Assembly: GCA_902767355.1 (NCBI GenBank)
Contig: CACXHG010000011.1
Location: forward strand, 1-8,986
Origin: an uncultured Bacteroidia bacterium
GTDB lineage: Bacteria; Bacteroidota; Bacteroidia; Bacteroidales; UBA932
DNA length: 8,986 nucleotides
Reading direction: 5' to 3'
Translations under genes and position numbers: made by a program
The notes under the pieces: generated by a model
Databases searched by the model: none
Told to the model about the DNA's origin: nothing
The model's input: only the letters and a program-made list of their open reading frames with translations
Shown here: positions 1 to 6,502 of the stretch, in pieces
How positions within the stretch are numbered: the first letter of the stretch is position 1
Layout: the number at the start of each line of letters is the position of its first letter

Positions 1-1
1 A

Positions 2-406
2 GCGGGAATAGATTTCGGGTCGATACGTTCGAGCCGCTTTGTCCCGGACGCTTCGCTGTCCGCCATCAGGGTCATGCCGGGCGTGTTTATGGGCAAGGAT
101 TCTGCCATCACCCAGGAGAGCTCGCTGCTGGTGCGCCTGGATGTCGGCTACAACTTTGCCATCAACGCCAAATATAATTATGCGGGTGAAGTTGCTCCGA
201 CAAACTATATCGTGAATTATATGTTCGACGACGAGGTGGACTATCTGGGTACCTACTACATGCGCACCATGCTTGATGCCACCTACACCTACCATCTGAA
301 CACCATGCTCTCGCCCTACGCCGGACTCAAGGCCGGTCTGATCACGCCCATGGGGCAAAAAAAGAGCCGGCTTCTGGCCGGCATCTGTATAGGTGTGATG
401 TTCTAG
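2..406 (+). CDS. Outer-membrane beta-barrel protein, C-terminal part (5' end outside window)
   Basis: The reading frame is open from the left edge to the TAG stop, giving 134 residues of a protein whose start lies outside the window. The sequence alternates polar and hydrophobic or aromatic residues in beta-strand-like segments, for example LLVRLDVGYNFAI, YYMRTMLDATYTYHL and RLLAGICIGVMF. It ends in a C-terminal phenylalanine, as expected of the beta-signal recognised by the outer-membrane assembly machinery. The glycine-rich stretch SPYAGLKAGL resembles a barrel strand and turn of small porin-like proteins. No catalytic motif is visible, so the precise function is unknown. The internal ATG at 74 is probably not the true start because the frame continues upstream with similar barrel-like sequence. 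The gene is convergent with the deoxynucleoside kinase gene. Confidence 0.7.
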   Translation, partial: AGIDFGSIRSSRFVPDASLSAIRVMPGVFMGKDSAITQESSLLVRLDVGYNFAINAKYNYAGEVAPTNYIVNYMFDDEVDYLGTYYMRTMLDATYTYHLNTMLSPYAGLKAGLITPMGQKKSRLLAGICIGVMF

Positions 407-411
407 CGGCT

Positions 412-435
412 GCGCCGGGAAAGCTCCCGGAGCGC
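412..435. terminator. Candidate hairpin between convergent genes
   Basis: A perfect 6-bp inverted repeat, CCGGGA (415-420) and TCCCGG (425-430), encloses the loop AAGC. Three further G-C pairs (412-414 with 433-435) can form across a 2-nt bulge. It lies in the 31-bp gap between two convergent genes and could end transcription from both sides. No T-tract follows on either strand, so intrinsic termination is uncertain. Confidence 0.45.
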
Positions 436-437
436 GC

Positions 438-1052
438 TTAGAACAGGCCGTTGAGCTGTGCGTCTATCAGGTCGCACACAGCCCTCAGGTCGGCGGGATT
501 CTCTTCTACGTCGTATTTATCTACGTCCAGGATGAGCAGCTTGCCATCCTTGTAGCCCTCTATCCACTTCTCGTAGCGGTCGTGCAGGCCCTTGAGATAG
601 TCTATGCGGATGCTGTTCTCATATTCGCGGCCCCGCTTCTGGATTTTTGCCACCACGTTGGGGATGGAGCTGCGCAGGTAAATGAGCAGGTCGGGGGCCT
701 TTACCAGGGATATCATCAGGCTGAAAAGATCCTTGTAGTTCTCAAAGTCGCGGGTGCTCATAAGGCCCATGTCGTGCAGGTTGGGGGCGAAGATGTTGGC
801 GTCCTCATAGATGGTGCGGTCCTGCACGATGACCTCGCTGCTGCGGCTGATCTCCACGATGTCGCGGAAGCGCTTGTTCAGGAAATATATCTGCAGGTTG
901 AACGACCAGCGTTCCATATCCTCGTAGAAATCTGCCAGATAGGGGTTGTGGTCCACGGGCTCGAAACGGGGCGTCCAGCCGTATTGCTGGCACAGAAGGC
1001 GTGTCAGGGTGGTCTTCCCGCTGCCGATATTTCCTGCTATTGCTATGTGCAT
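438..1052 (-). CDS. Deoxynucleoside kinase (dNK/dGK family)
   Basis: A 204-residue cytoplasmic kinase predicted to transfer phosphate from ATP to the 5'-OH of deoxynucleosides, the first step of nucleoside salvage. The P-loop is GNIGSGKTT at residues 7-15. E31 in the FEPV motif is the likely catalytic base. The DRT-IYED segment (D78 to D84) matches the family DRS/T motif, and an arginine-containing lid follows around residues 139-145 (KRGREYE). The length is normal for bacterial dGK/dAK enzymes. Substrate preference (dG, dA or other) cannot be read from motifs. I chose the start at 1052 because the P-loop begins only a few residues later. The frame stays open upstream to 1691, but that extension is antisense to the neighbouring hydrolase and carries no family sequence. 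The gene is divergent from the hydrolase-uvrA pair and convergent with the barrel gene. Confidence 0.9.
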   Translation of the reverse strand: MHIAIAGNIGSGKTTLTRLLCQQYGWTPRFEPVDHNPYLADFYEDMERWSFNLQIYFLNKRFRDIVEISRSSEVIVQDRTIYEDANIFAPNLHDMGLMSTRDFENYKDLFSLMISLVKAPDLLIYLRSSIPNVVAKIQKRGREYENSIRIDYLKGLHDRYEKWIEGYKDGKLLILDVDKYDVEENPADLRAVCDLIDAQLNGLF

Positions 1053-1074
1053 AAGGCGATTGTTTTTGTTGTGT

Positions 1075-1088
1075 CTTACAAAAGTAAG
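1075..1088. promoter_or_regulatory. Small inverted repeat, possible operator
   Basis: CTTAC (1075-1079) and GTAAG (1084-1088) form a perfect 5-bp inverted repeat around AAAA, covering the minus-strand -7 box of the kinase. Its position in a 60-bp divergent promoter region suits a repressor site. The arms are short and the region AT-rich, so chance is quite possible. Confidence 0.25.
1079..1086 (-). promoter_or_regulatory. Candidate -7 box for the deoxynucleoside kinase
   Basis: On the minus strand this reads TACTTTTG, an exact match to the Bacteroidota -7 consensus TAnnTTTG. It ends 26 nt before the kinase ATG, which implies a leader of about 20 nt. No clear TTTG -33 element is visible at the expected distance. 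The box overlaps the inverted repeat CTTAC-AAAA-GTAAG. Confidence 0.55.
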
Positions 1089-1100
1089 CAAAAGGATTTG

Positions 1101-1108
1101 TATTTTTG
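1101..1108 (+). promoter_or_regulatory. Candidate -7 box for the hydrolase-uvrA operon, leaderless arrangement
   Basis: TATTTTTG is an exact match to TAnnTTTG and lies only 4 nt (CGCT) upstream of the ATG at 1113. A transcript starting at the usual distance from this box would begin at or within a few bases of the start codon, so the mRNA should be leaderless. No good -33 TTTG is present about 20 nt upstream. Confidence 0.6.
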
Positions 1109-1112
1109 CGCT

Positions 1113-1745
1113 ATGTTCAAGCTTTTTTACTTCAATCCGCTGCGCGAGTGTACCTACGTGCTCAGTGGCGACTGCGGCGAGTGCGTGATAATAGACCCCG
1201 GTGCCTGCGGCGAGCGTGAGCACGCCCGGCTGGTGGAATATATAGAGGCCAGCGGTCTGACGGTGAAGAACATACTGCTCACGCACGGCCACTTCGACCA
1301 CACCCTGGGCCTGAGCCCGGCTGCACGGCAGTGGCCGGTGCCGGTGTACATGAGCGGCCTGGACAGGGGAGTGTTCGACTCTGCGGTGGGTATCTGCGAT
1401 GCGCTGGGGCTGCCCTATCAGCCCTATGGCGGGCAGATGCTGCCGCTGGAAGAGGGCCCGCTGCAGGTGCTCTCCGGCGTGAAGATGGAGGTGATAGCCA
1501 CCCCCGGCCACACCCAGGGCAGCGTGTGCTTCTATCTGCCCGAAGAAGGCCTGCTGCTGGCCGGCGACACCATCTTCATGGGCAGCGTCGGGCGTAGCGA
1601 CCATCCCGGCGGAAACTTTGACCAGCTGATGGACAGCATACGCGCCAAAGTCTGCACGCTGCCGGCCGCAACCCGCATACTGCCCGGTCACGGCAAAGAA
1701 ACCACGGTAGAAGCAGAAAATGCCACCAACCCGTTTTTACAATAA
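1113..1745 (+). CDS. Metallo-beta-lactamase-fold hydrolase (glyoxalase II-like)
   Basis: A 210-residue cytoplasmic protein of the MBL-fold family that includes glyoxalase II and YcbL-type hydrolases. It carries the zinc motif HGHFDH at residues 58-63, then H133 (TPGHTQGS), D152 (LAGDTIF) and H193 (ILPGHG), which together supply the usual dinuclear metal ligands. The stretch GSVGRSDHPGG (157-167) is typical of this subfamily. The likely reaction is hydrolysis of a thiolester such as S-lactoylglutathione or a related substrate, but the substrate cannot be deduced. The C-terminal domain that binds glutathione in classical glyoxalase II is absent, as in YcbL. I chose the ATG at 1113 because MBL homology begins immediately after it and an exact -7 box sits just upstream. 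The frame is open back to 582, but that part is antisense to the kinase. Its stop lies 3 bp before uvrA, so the two are probably co-transcribed. Confidence 0.9.
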   Translation: MFKLFYFNPLRECTYVLSGDCGECVIIDPGACGEREHARLVEYIEASGLTVKNILLTHGHFDHTLGLSPAARQWPVPVYMSGLDRGVFDSAVGICDALGLPYQPYGGQMLPLEEGPLQVLSGVKMEVIATPGHTQGSVCFYLPEEGLLLAGDTIFMGSVGRSDHPGGNFDQLMDSIRAKVCTLPAATRILPGHGKETTVEAENATNPFLQ

Positions 1746-1748
1746 CTG

Positions 1749-4544
1749 ATGGACCGCATAGAAATCAAGGGCGCGAGGGCCCATAACCTCAAGAACATAT
1801 CGCTGGACATACCCCGTGGCGCCCTGGTGGTGGTCACCGGAGTGAGCGGCAGCGGCAAGAGCTCGCTTGCCTTTGACACAGTGTATGCCGAGGGCCAGCG
1901 CCGCTATGTGGACACCCTCAACACCTATGCGCGGCAGTTTATGGGGATGCTGGAGCGGCCCGATGTAGATGACATCCGCGGCCTGAGCCCCATCCTGGCC
2001 ATAGAACAGAAGACCACCGGCCGCAACCCGCGCTCTACGATAGGCACAGTCACGGAAATATACGACTTCTTCCGCCTGCTCTATGCGAGGGCTGCGCAAG
2101 CCTTTTCTCCCGCCACCGGCAAGGAGATGGTGCGCTACAGCGACGCGATGATCGTGGACCTGATCCAGCAGGAGTATGCGGGCCGCAAGATATTGCTGCT
2201 GGCCCCGCTGGTTTCGGGCCGCAAGGGTCACTACAAAGAGCTTTTCGAGCAGCTGGTCAAGAAGGGCTACACCCAGGTGCTGGTAGATGACGAGCTGCGC
2301 GACCTGGCCACGATAACTCCGCTGGACCGCTACAAAACCCACTTCATATATCTGGTGGTGGACAAGCTGCTGCCAAGCGAAGAGGGCCGCAGCCGCACCT
2401 CGTCGTCTGTGCTCACCGCCCTAAACCAGGGCAAGGGCAGCATAGCCATCATGGAATACGGCGGCGGGCCGCTGCGCTTTCTGAGCAAGAATTACGTGTG
2501 CCCGGACACCGGCCTTTCGTTTAACGTGCCGGCCCCGCACACCTTCTCTTTCAACTCGCCGCAGGGCGCCTGCCCGCATTGCGGAGGCCTCGGCAAGGTG
2601 GCCAGCATGGACCGCAGCAAGATTATCCCGGACGACCGGCTCAGCATAGCTGCAGGCGGCATCGCCCCCCTGGGCGCCATGCGCCGCAATTCCATGTTCG
2701 AGGTGGTGGAGGCCGTGGCCAAGAAATACGGCTTTTCCCTGAACGAACCCATCTGCGACATTCCTGAAGAGGCCCTGAGCGTGCTGCTCTACGGGTCGGA
2801 AGAGCTGTTCCGCGTGGGCAGCGGCGCCGACTCCCAGATGGTGTCTTTCGAGGGTGTGATCCCGCGCCTGATTGCCAGCAGCAGCGAGAGCGACGAGAAT
2901 CTGCAGCGGCGGGAGCGCTTCCTGCAGGAGGCTGTCTGCCCGGTGTGCGGCGGCACCCGTCTCAAAAAGGAGTCGCTCTGCTTTAAGATAGACGGCCTGA
3001 ACATTGCCCAGGTGGCGGCGATGGACATAGACCAGCTGGCGCAGTGGGTGGCTGCGCTGCCGCCCAAACTGTCTGAGCGGCAGAATCTTATCGCCGCCGG
3101 CCTGCTCAAGGAGATAGGCGACAGGGTAGGCTTCCTGCGCGAGGTCGGCCTGGGCTATCTCTCGCTGGACCGCCCCACGGCCACGCTCTCCGGCGGCGAG
3201 AGCCAGCGCATCCGGCTCGCCACCCAGATAGGCAGCAAGCTGGTGAATGTGCTCTATATACTGGACGAGCCGTCTATTGGCCTGCATCAGCGGGACAACG
3301 ACAAGTTGATAGCCTCGCTCAAGACCCTGAGGGACGAGGGCAACAGCGTGATGGTGGTGGAGCACGACCGCGAGATTATGGAGCAGGCCGACTGGCTGGT
3401 GGACCTGGGCCCCGGCGCGGGCAATCTGGGCGGGGAACTGCTCTACAATGGCTCGCCGGCCGACATTGCCACGGCTCCTTCTACGCCCACAACCGACTAT
3501 CTCACAGGCCGTAAGGCTATAGAAGTGCCGAAAGAGCGCCGCAGCGGGAACGGGCTTTTCCTGACCCTGACCGGAGCCCGTGGCAACAACCTTAAGAATG
3601 TCACGCTGAAGCTGCCCCTCGGCTGTCTGATAGGCATAAGCGGCGTTTCGGGCAGCGGCAAGAGTTCGCTGGTGAGCGAGACGCTGATGCCCATACTGAG
3701 CAACAAAATCTACCGCTCGCTCTATCCCGTGCTGCCCTACGACAGCCTGGAGGGTATGGAGAACATAGACAAGGTGATAGAGGTGGACCAACAGCCCATA
3801 GGGCGCACCCCGCGCAGCAATCCGGCCACCTACATAAATGTTTTCACCGCCATCCGCGAGCTGTTCGGCTCTACTCCAGACGCCAAGATACGCGGTTTCA
3901 AGGCCGGGCGCTTCTCTTTCAACACCGCCGGCGGGCGCTGCGAGTCGTGCAAAGGCGCGGGCGTGCAGGAGATCCAGATGCGCTTCCTGCCTCCGGCGCA
4001 CGTCACCTGCCGCGAGTGCGGCGGCAAGCGATACAAGCCCGACACCCTGGCCGTGCACTATAAGGGCAAGAATATCAACGATGTGCTGGAGATGACCATC
4101 TCGCAGGCCTGCGAATTCTTCCACAGCCATCCTTACATATATCCCCGCATCAAGGCGATGGAAGACGTCGGGCTGGGCTATGTGAAGCTGGGGCAGCCTT
4201 CCACCACGCTTTCCGGCGGCGAGAGCCAGCGGGTCAAGCTGGCCGCGGAACTGTGCCGCAAGAGCACCGGCAGCACCCTCTACCTGCTGGACGAACCCAC
4301 CACCGGCCTGCACTTCGAAGACATCAAGCGGCTGATGGAAGTGCTCCAGAAGATTGTGGACCAGGGCAATACCGTCGTCATTATAGAGCACAACCTGGAC
4401 GTGCTCAAATGCGTGGACTATCTTGTGGACATGGGGCCCGAAGGCGGCAGCGCCGGCGGACGCATAGTCTGTGCCGGCACTCCCGAAGATGTGGCCCGCT
4501 GCAATGAATCCGCAACCGGCAAATATTTAGCTAAAGTGCTGTAA
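1749..4544 (+). CDS. uvrA: UvrABC excision nuclease subunit A
   Basis: A 931-residue DNA-damage-recognition ATPase of nucleotide excision repair. It forms a dimer, loads UvrB at lesions and then dissociates. Both ABC modules are complete: Walker A GVSGSGKSS at 31-39 and 632-640, signature LSGGESQ at 480-486 and 821-827, and Walker B with DEP at 506-508 and 848-850. A UvrB-binding segment follows the first Walker A (about 140-205, including SGRKGHYKELFEQ), so this looks like UvrA1 rather than the shorter UvrA2 type. The second zinc finger is intact (C731, C734, C754, C757). The first keeps C251, C275 and C278 but has T254 where E. coli has a cysteine. The length is close to the 940 residues of E. 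coli UvrA. The start at 1749 is 3 bp after the hydrolase stop and leads directly into the first ATPase module. About half of its isoleucine codons are ATA. Downstream it is convergent with the serpin gene. Confidence 0.97.
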   Translation: MDRIEIKGARAHNLKNISLDIPRGALVVVTGVSGSGKSSLAFDTVYAEGQRRYVDTLNTYARQFMGMLERPDVDDIRGLSPILAIEQKTTGRNPRSTIGTVTEIYDFFRLLYARAAQAFSPATGKEMVRYSDAMIVDLIQQEYAGRKILLLAPLVSGRKGHYKELFEQLVKKGYTQVLVDDELRDLATITPLDRYKTHFIYLVVDKLLPSEEGRSRTSSSVLTALNQGKGSIAIMEYGGGPLRFLSKNYVCPDTGLSFNVPAPHTFSFNSPQGACPHCGGLGKVASMDRSKIIPDDRLSIAAGGIAPLGAMRRNSMFEVVEAVAKKYGFSLNEPICDIPEEALSVLLYGSEELFRVGSGADSQMVSFEGVIPRLIASSSESDENLQRRERFLQEAVCPVCGGTRLKKESLCFKIDGLNIAQVAAMDIDQLAQWVAALPPKLSERQNLIAAGLLKEIGDRVGFLREVGLGYLSLDRPTATLSGGESQRIRLATQIGSKLVNVLYILDEPSIGLHQRDNDKLIASLKTLRDEGNSVMVVEHDREIMEQADWLVDLGPGAGNLGGELLYNGSPADIATAPSTPTTDYLTGRKAIEVPKERRSGNGLFLTLTGARGNNLKNVTLKLPLGCLIGISGVSGSGKSSLVSETLMPILSNKIYRSLYPVLPYDSLEGMENIDKVIEVDQQPIGRTPRSNPATYINVFTAIRELFGSTPDAKIRGFKAGRFSFNTAGGRCESCKGAGVQEIQMRFLPPAHVTCRECGGKRYKPDTLAVHYKGKNINDVLEMTISQACEFFHSHPYIYPRIKAMEDVGLGYVKLGQPSTTLSGGESQRVKLAAELCRKSTGSTLYLLDEPTTGLHFEDIKRLMEVLQKIVDQGNTVVIIEHNLDVLKCVDYLVDMGPEGGSAGGRIVCAGTPEDVARCNESATGKYLAKVL

Positions 4545-4549
4545 AGCAA

Positions 4550-5818
4550 TTATTCCACGAAGTTCTTGACTCCGGCAAAGAGGATTTCGCCGGTGCTGAC
4601 TTCACTGATGAAATACAGGAAGGGCCGGTCGGCCTTGAAGTAGAAGGTCTCGATGTGTTCCGGAGCGACGCTGGTCAGGCGCATGCCTATATAGGTCACT
4701 GCGGCGGCCTCGGTGCCCTCTTCATCGACCTTGATCTTGGCCTTGTGGCGGATTTCGTCTATGCACATGGGGCTGGGGCTCATATTTGAGAAATCGGCAG
4801 CGCCGGTAAAGGCCTTCTGCATGCCCATGTCCTGCAGAATCTCTATGCAGAGCTTTTCTGCGGCATATTCCTCTTCGAACTTGGGCATGGAGAACACGGC
4901 GCGGTAGTAGTCACCGCCGTGGCGGTAGGCATTCCAGCGCTCGGTGTCCAGGCCTGAGAGTATCTTGTCCAGACTGGCGCCGCCACGGGGCACGACGATG
5001 GTCATCGAGTAGGCCTTGTTGCCGTAGGGCAGGCTCATGGCCTCGGCATACTCGTCGCTATATACGCGGGCGCGGTCGAAAGTCTGGTTCATGAAAGTGG
5101 TCTGAGTGGTGGTGCCGTCCCGGTTGGTGAACTTTTCCTGCGTGTTGTCGCCCTTGGAAAACTTGTCGCTCCACATTCCCTTGAAATAGATGGCGTTGAG
5201 CAGGCTCACGATGGTGCTCTCGGGCACCTCGTCCACTATCTTGTCTATCATCCCGTGGGTTTTGTCGCTGCACCAGGCGTTGATCTCGGCGGCTGCCTGG
5301 CGGGGACCGTCGGCAAGATGATATACTTCTGCAAAGAAATTCTCCTTGATGTCGTTTTGGTATTCATCCTTTATGAGGATGCTCTTCCTGGACCAGAAGC
5401 TGTTGGCAATCTCGAAAACGGTGGTGTTGTCCACGTCCTGCAGGGCGGGGATCAGGGTGTGGTAGAACTGCCCCACATCCTCTGCGCTGAAGCCGTCGAA
5501 GCCCAGTGCGCGGTACATCTCCTGCTGCGTGTCGCCGGCAGCTCCGGCAGCTGTCATCGCCAGGGCCATCTGTATGCTGAACGGCGAAACGAAGATGTTC
5601 TTGCCTTCCCGCTCCTTGGCTGCCGCGGCTTTGAGAAAACCAAAGGTGAAGGCGTTGGCGTTGTAGCCAATCTGCTGCTGGACTTTGGTCAGCACAATGT
5701 CGGTGCGCTCCTTGGGAGTGTTCATGTCGTCTTTCTCTTCGGGTTCTATGCCGCAGGCGGGCAGCAGTGCCACGGCGGCGGCTATCATAAAACTGGTCAG
5801 TATCATTGCTTTCTTCAT
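4550..5818 (-). CDS. Serpin-family protease inhibitor, lipoprotein
   Basis: A 422-residue serpin. The N-terminus is a lipoprotein signal (MKK, hydrophobic core, then LPAC with C22 as the lipidated residue) followed by an acidic stretch (EPEEKDD) that resembles a Bacteroidota surface-export signal, so the protein is probably displayed on the outer membrane facing outward. The full serpin fold is covered: NIFVSPFSIQMALAM (about 74-88), NAIYFKGMWSDKF in the middle and the ADRPFLYFI signature near the end. The reactive-loop hinge EEGTEAAA starts at E366. Counting from P17 at E366 puts P1 at T382 and P1' at S383, with R380 at P3. The small-residue hinge indicates an inhibitory serpin that traps a serine or cysteine protease by loop insertion. 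Natural targets could be host or competitor proteases; this is inference. The gene is divergent from the AlbA_2 gene and convergent with uvrA. Confidence 0.95.
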   Translation of the reverse strand: MKKAMILTSFMIAAAVALLPACGIEPEEKDDMNTPKERTDIVLTKVQQQIGYNANAFTFGFLKAAAAKEREGKNIFVSPFSIQMALAMTAAGAAGDTQQEMYRALGFDGFSAEDVGQFYHTLIPALQDVDNTTVFEIANSFWSRKSILIKDEYQNDIKENFFAEVYHLADGPRQAAAEINAWCSDKTHGMIDKIVDEVPESTIVSLLNAIYFKGMWSDKFSKGDNTQEKFTNRDGTTTQTTFMNQTFDRARVYSDEYAEAMSLPYGNKAYSMTIVVPRGGASLDKILSGLDTERWNAYRHGGDYYRAVFSMPKFEEEYAAEKLCIEILQDMGMQKAFTGAADFSNMSPSPMCIDEIRHKAKIKVDEEGTEAAAVTYIGMRLTSVAPEHIETFYFKADRPFLYFISEVSTGEILFAGVKNFVE

Positions 5819-5854
5819 ATCATCATGTCTTTGCTATTAAATGCAAAATTGTGC

Positions 5855-5862
5855 CAAAAATA
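5855..5862 (-). promoter_or_regulatory. Candidate -7 box for the serpin gene
   Basis: On the minus strand this reads TATTTTTG, an exact TAnnTTTG match. It ends 36 nt before the serpin ATG at 5818, implying a leader of about 30 nt. The -33 position has no clear TTTG. It lies in the 76-bp divergent gap shared with the AlbA_2 gene. Confidence 0.5.
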
Positions 5863-5882
5863 ACTCTTTGAAGTTTATTTAG

Positions 5883-5890
5883 TATCTTAG
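5883..5890 (+). promoter_or_regulatory. Candidate -7 box for the AlbA_2 gene, leaderless arrangement
   Basis: TATCTTAG matches TAnnTTTG at all but one fixed position. It is separated from the ATG at 5895 by exactly the same 4-nt spacer (CGCT) as the hydrolase box at 1101-1108. A TTTG at 5867-5870 lies only 12 nt upstream, closer than a normal -33 element. A start at the usual distance would give a leaderless mRNA. Confidence 0.4.
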
Positions 5891-5894
5891 CGCT

Positions 5895-6500
5895 ATGCAT
5901 CCTCTCGAAAAAATGATAGCCGAGGGCGAACATCTGCATCAGGATTTCAAATATTTCCTGTCGGATGCCCGCAAAATAGCCCGTTCGCTGGCCGCATTTG
6001 CCAATACCGACGGCGGCCGACTGCTGATCGGCGTCAAGGACAACGGCCGCGTCGTCGGCATCAAAAACGAGGAGGATATCCACATGATAGAGGCTGCGGC
6101 ACAGGTATTCTGCAAGCCTGAGGTGGACTACGAGCCGTTCATCTGGGAATATGGCAGCAAACGGGTGTTGGAAGTGCGCATAGCCCCCAGCCCCCGTGCA
6201 CCCCACAGCGCTCCGGCTGAAGACGGCTCGCGGCAGGTGTACATACGCAAGGCCGACGAGAACAAGGTGGCCAGCGCCGTGGAGCGCCGCTATCTGGAGC
6301 TCAAGTTCTCTGCCGAGCCCCTGAACCTGGCCATCGGCAGGCCGCAGCAGCGCATACTGGACTATTTCGCGGCCAACAAGCTGCCGTTCGAGGCGGGCTA
6401 TGCCTATGACATCCCCGGCATCGCCCTGGCCTGCCTGATGGGCGAGAAGGAGTGTGTGGATGCCGTCAGCCGGCTGATACTTTTAAACGAATCTGTCTGA
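5895..6500 (+). CDS. AlbA_2 (Schlafen AlbA-type) domain protein
   Basis: A 201-residue protein whose N-terminal part (about residues 9-115) matches the AlbA_2 domain: EGEHLHQDFKY, then KIARSLAAFANTDGGRLLIGV and GRVVGI, the usual core of this fold. The domain occurs in predicted transcriptional regulators, usually ahead of a helicase-like or winged-helix region, and in Schlafen-related proteins. Here only about 85 residues follow, including PQQRILDYFAANKLPF, which could be a small helical or winged-helix segment; I do not recognise it as a named domain. No signal peptide or membrane segment is seen, so it is cytoplasmic. DNA or RNA binding is likely but the target is unknown. The ATG at 5895 sits just behind a -7-like box. 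Its TGA is 2 bp before the rhamnosidase ATG, suggesting co-transcription. Confidence 0.8.
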   Translation: MHPLEKMIAEGEHLHQDFKYFLSDARKIARSLAAFANTDGGRLLIGVKDNGRVVGIKNEEDIHMIEAAAQVFCKPEVDYEPFIWEYGSKRVLEVRIAPSPRAPHSAPAEDGSRQVYIRKADENKVASAVERRYLELKFSAEPLNLAIGRPQQRILDYFAANKLPFEAGYAYDIPGIALACLMGEKECVDAVSRLILLNESV

Positions 6501-6502
6501 TT

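Noticed and set aside
582..1112. N-terminal extension of the MBL hydrolase
   Set aside because: This stretch is antisense to the kinase. The MBL fold starts at the ATG at 1113, just behind an exact -7 box.
1053..1691. N-terminal extension of the deoxynucleoside kinase
   Set aside because: The added 213 residues are antisense to the MBL hydrolase and show no family similarity. The P-loop follows directly after the ATG at 1052.
2421..4391. A 656-codon open frame antisense to uvrA
   Set aside because: Long antisense frames are common in GC-rich genes. Its translation is rich in His, Gln, Ala and Val with no domain, and the plus strand encodes a complete UvrA.
5895..6500. AlbA_2/Schlafen-like gene as part of a defence system
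   Set aside because: No nuclease, helicase, toxin-antitoxin partner or phage-defence gene lies nearby. The neighbours are a serpin and a glycosidase.
6452..6502. Earlier in-frame ATG for the rhamnosidase
   Set aside because: It would add 17 residues inside the AlbA_2 gene and bury the lipoprotein signal peptide that starts at 6503.
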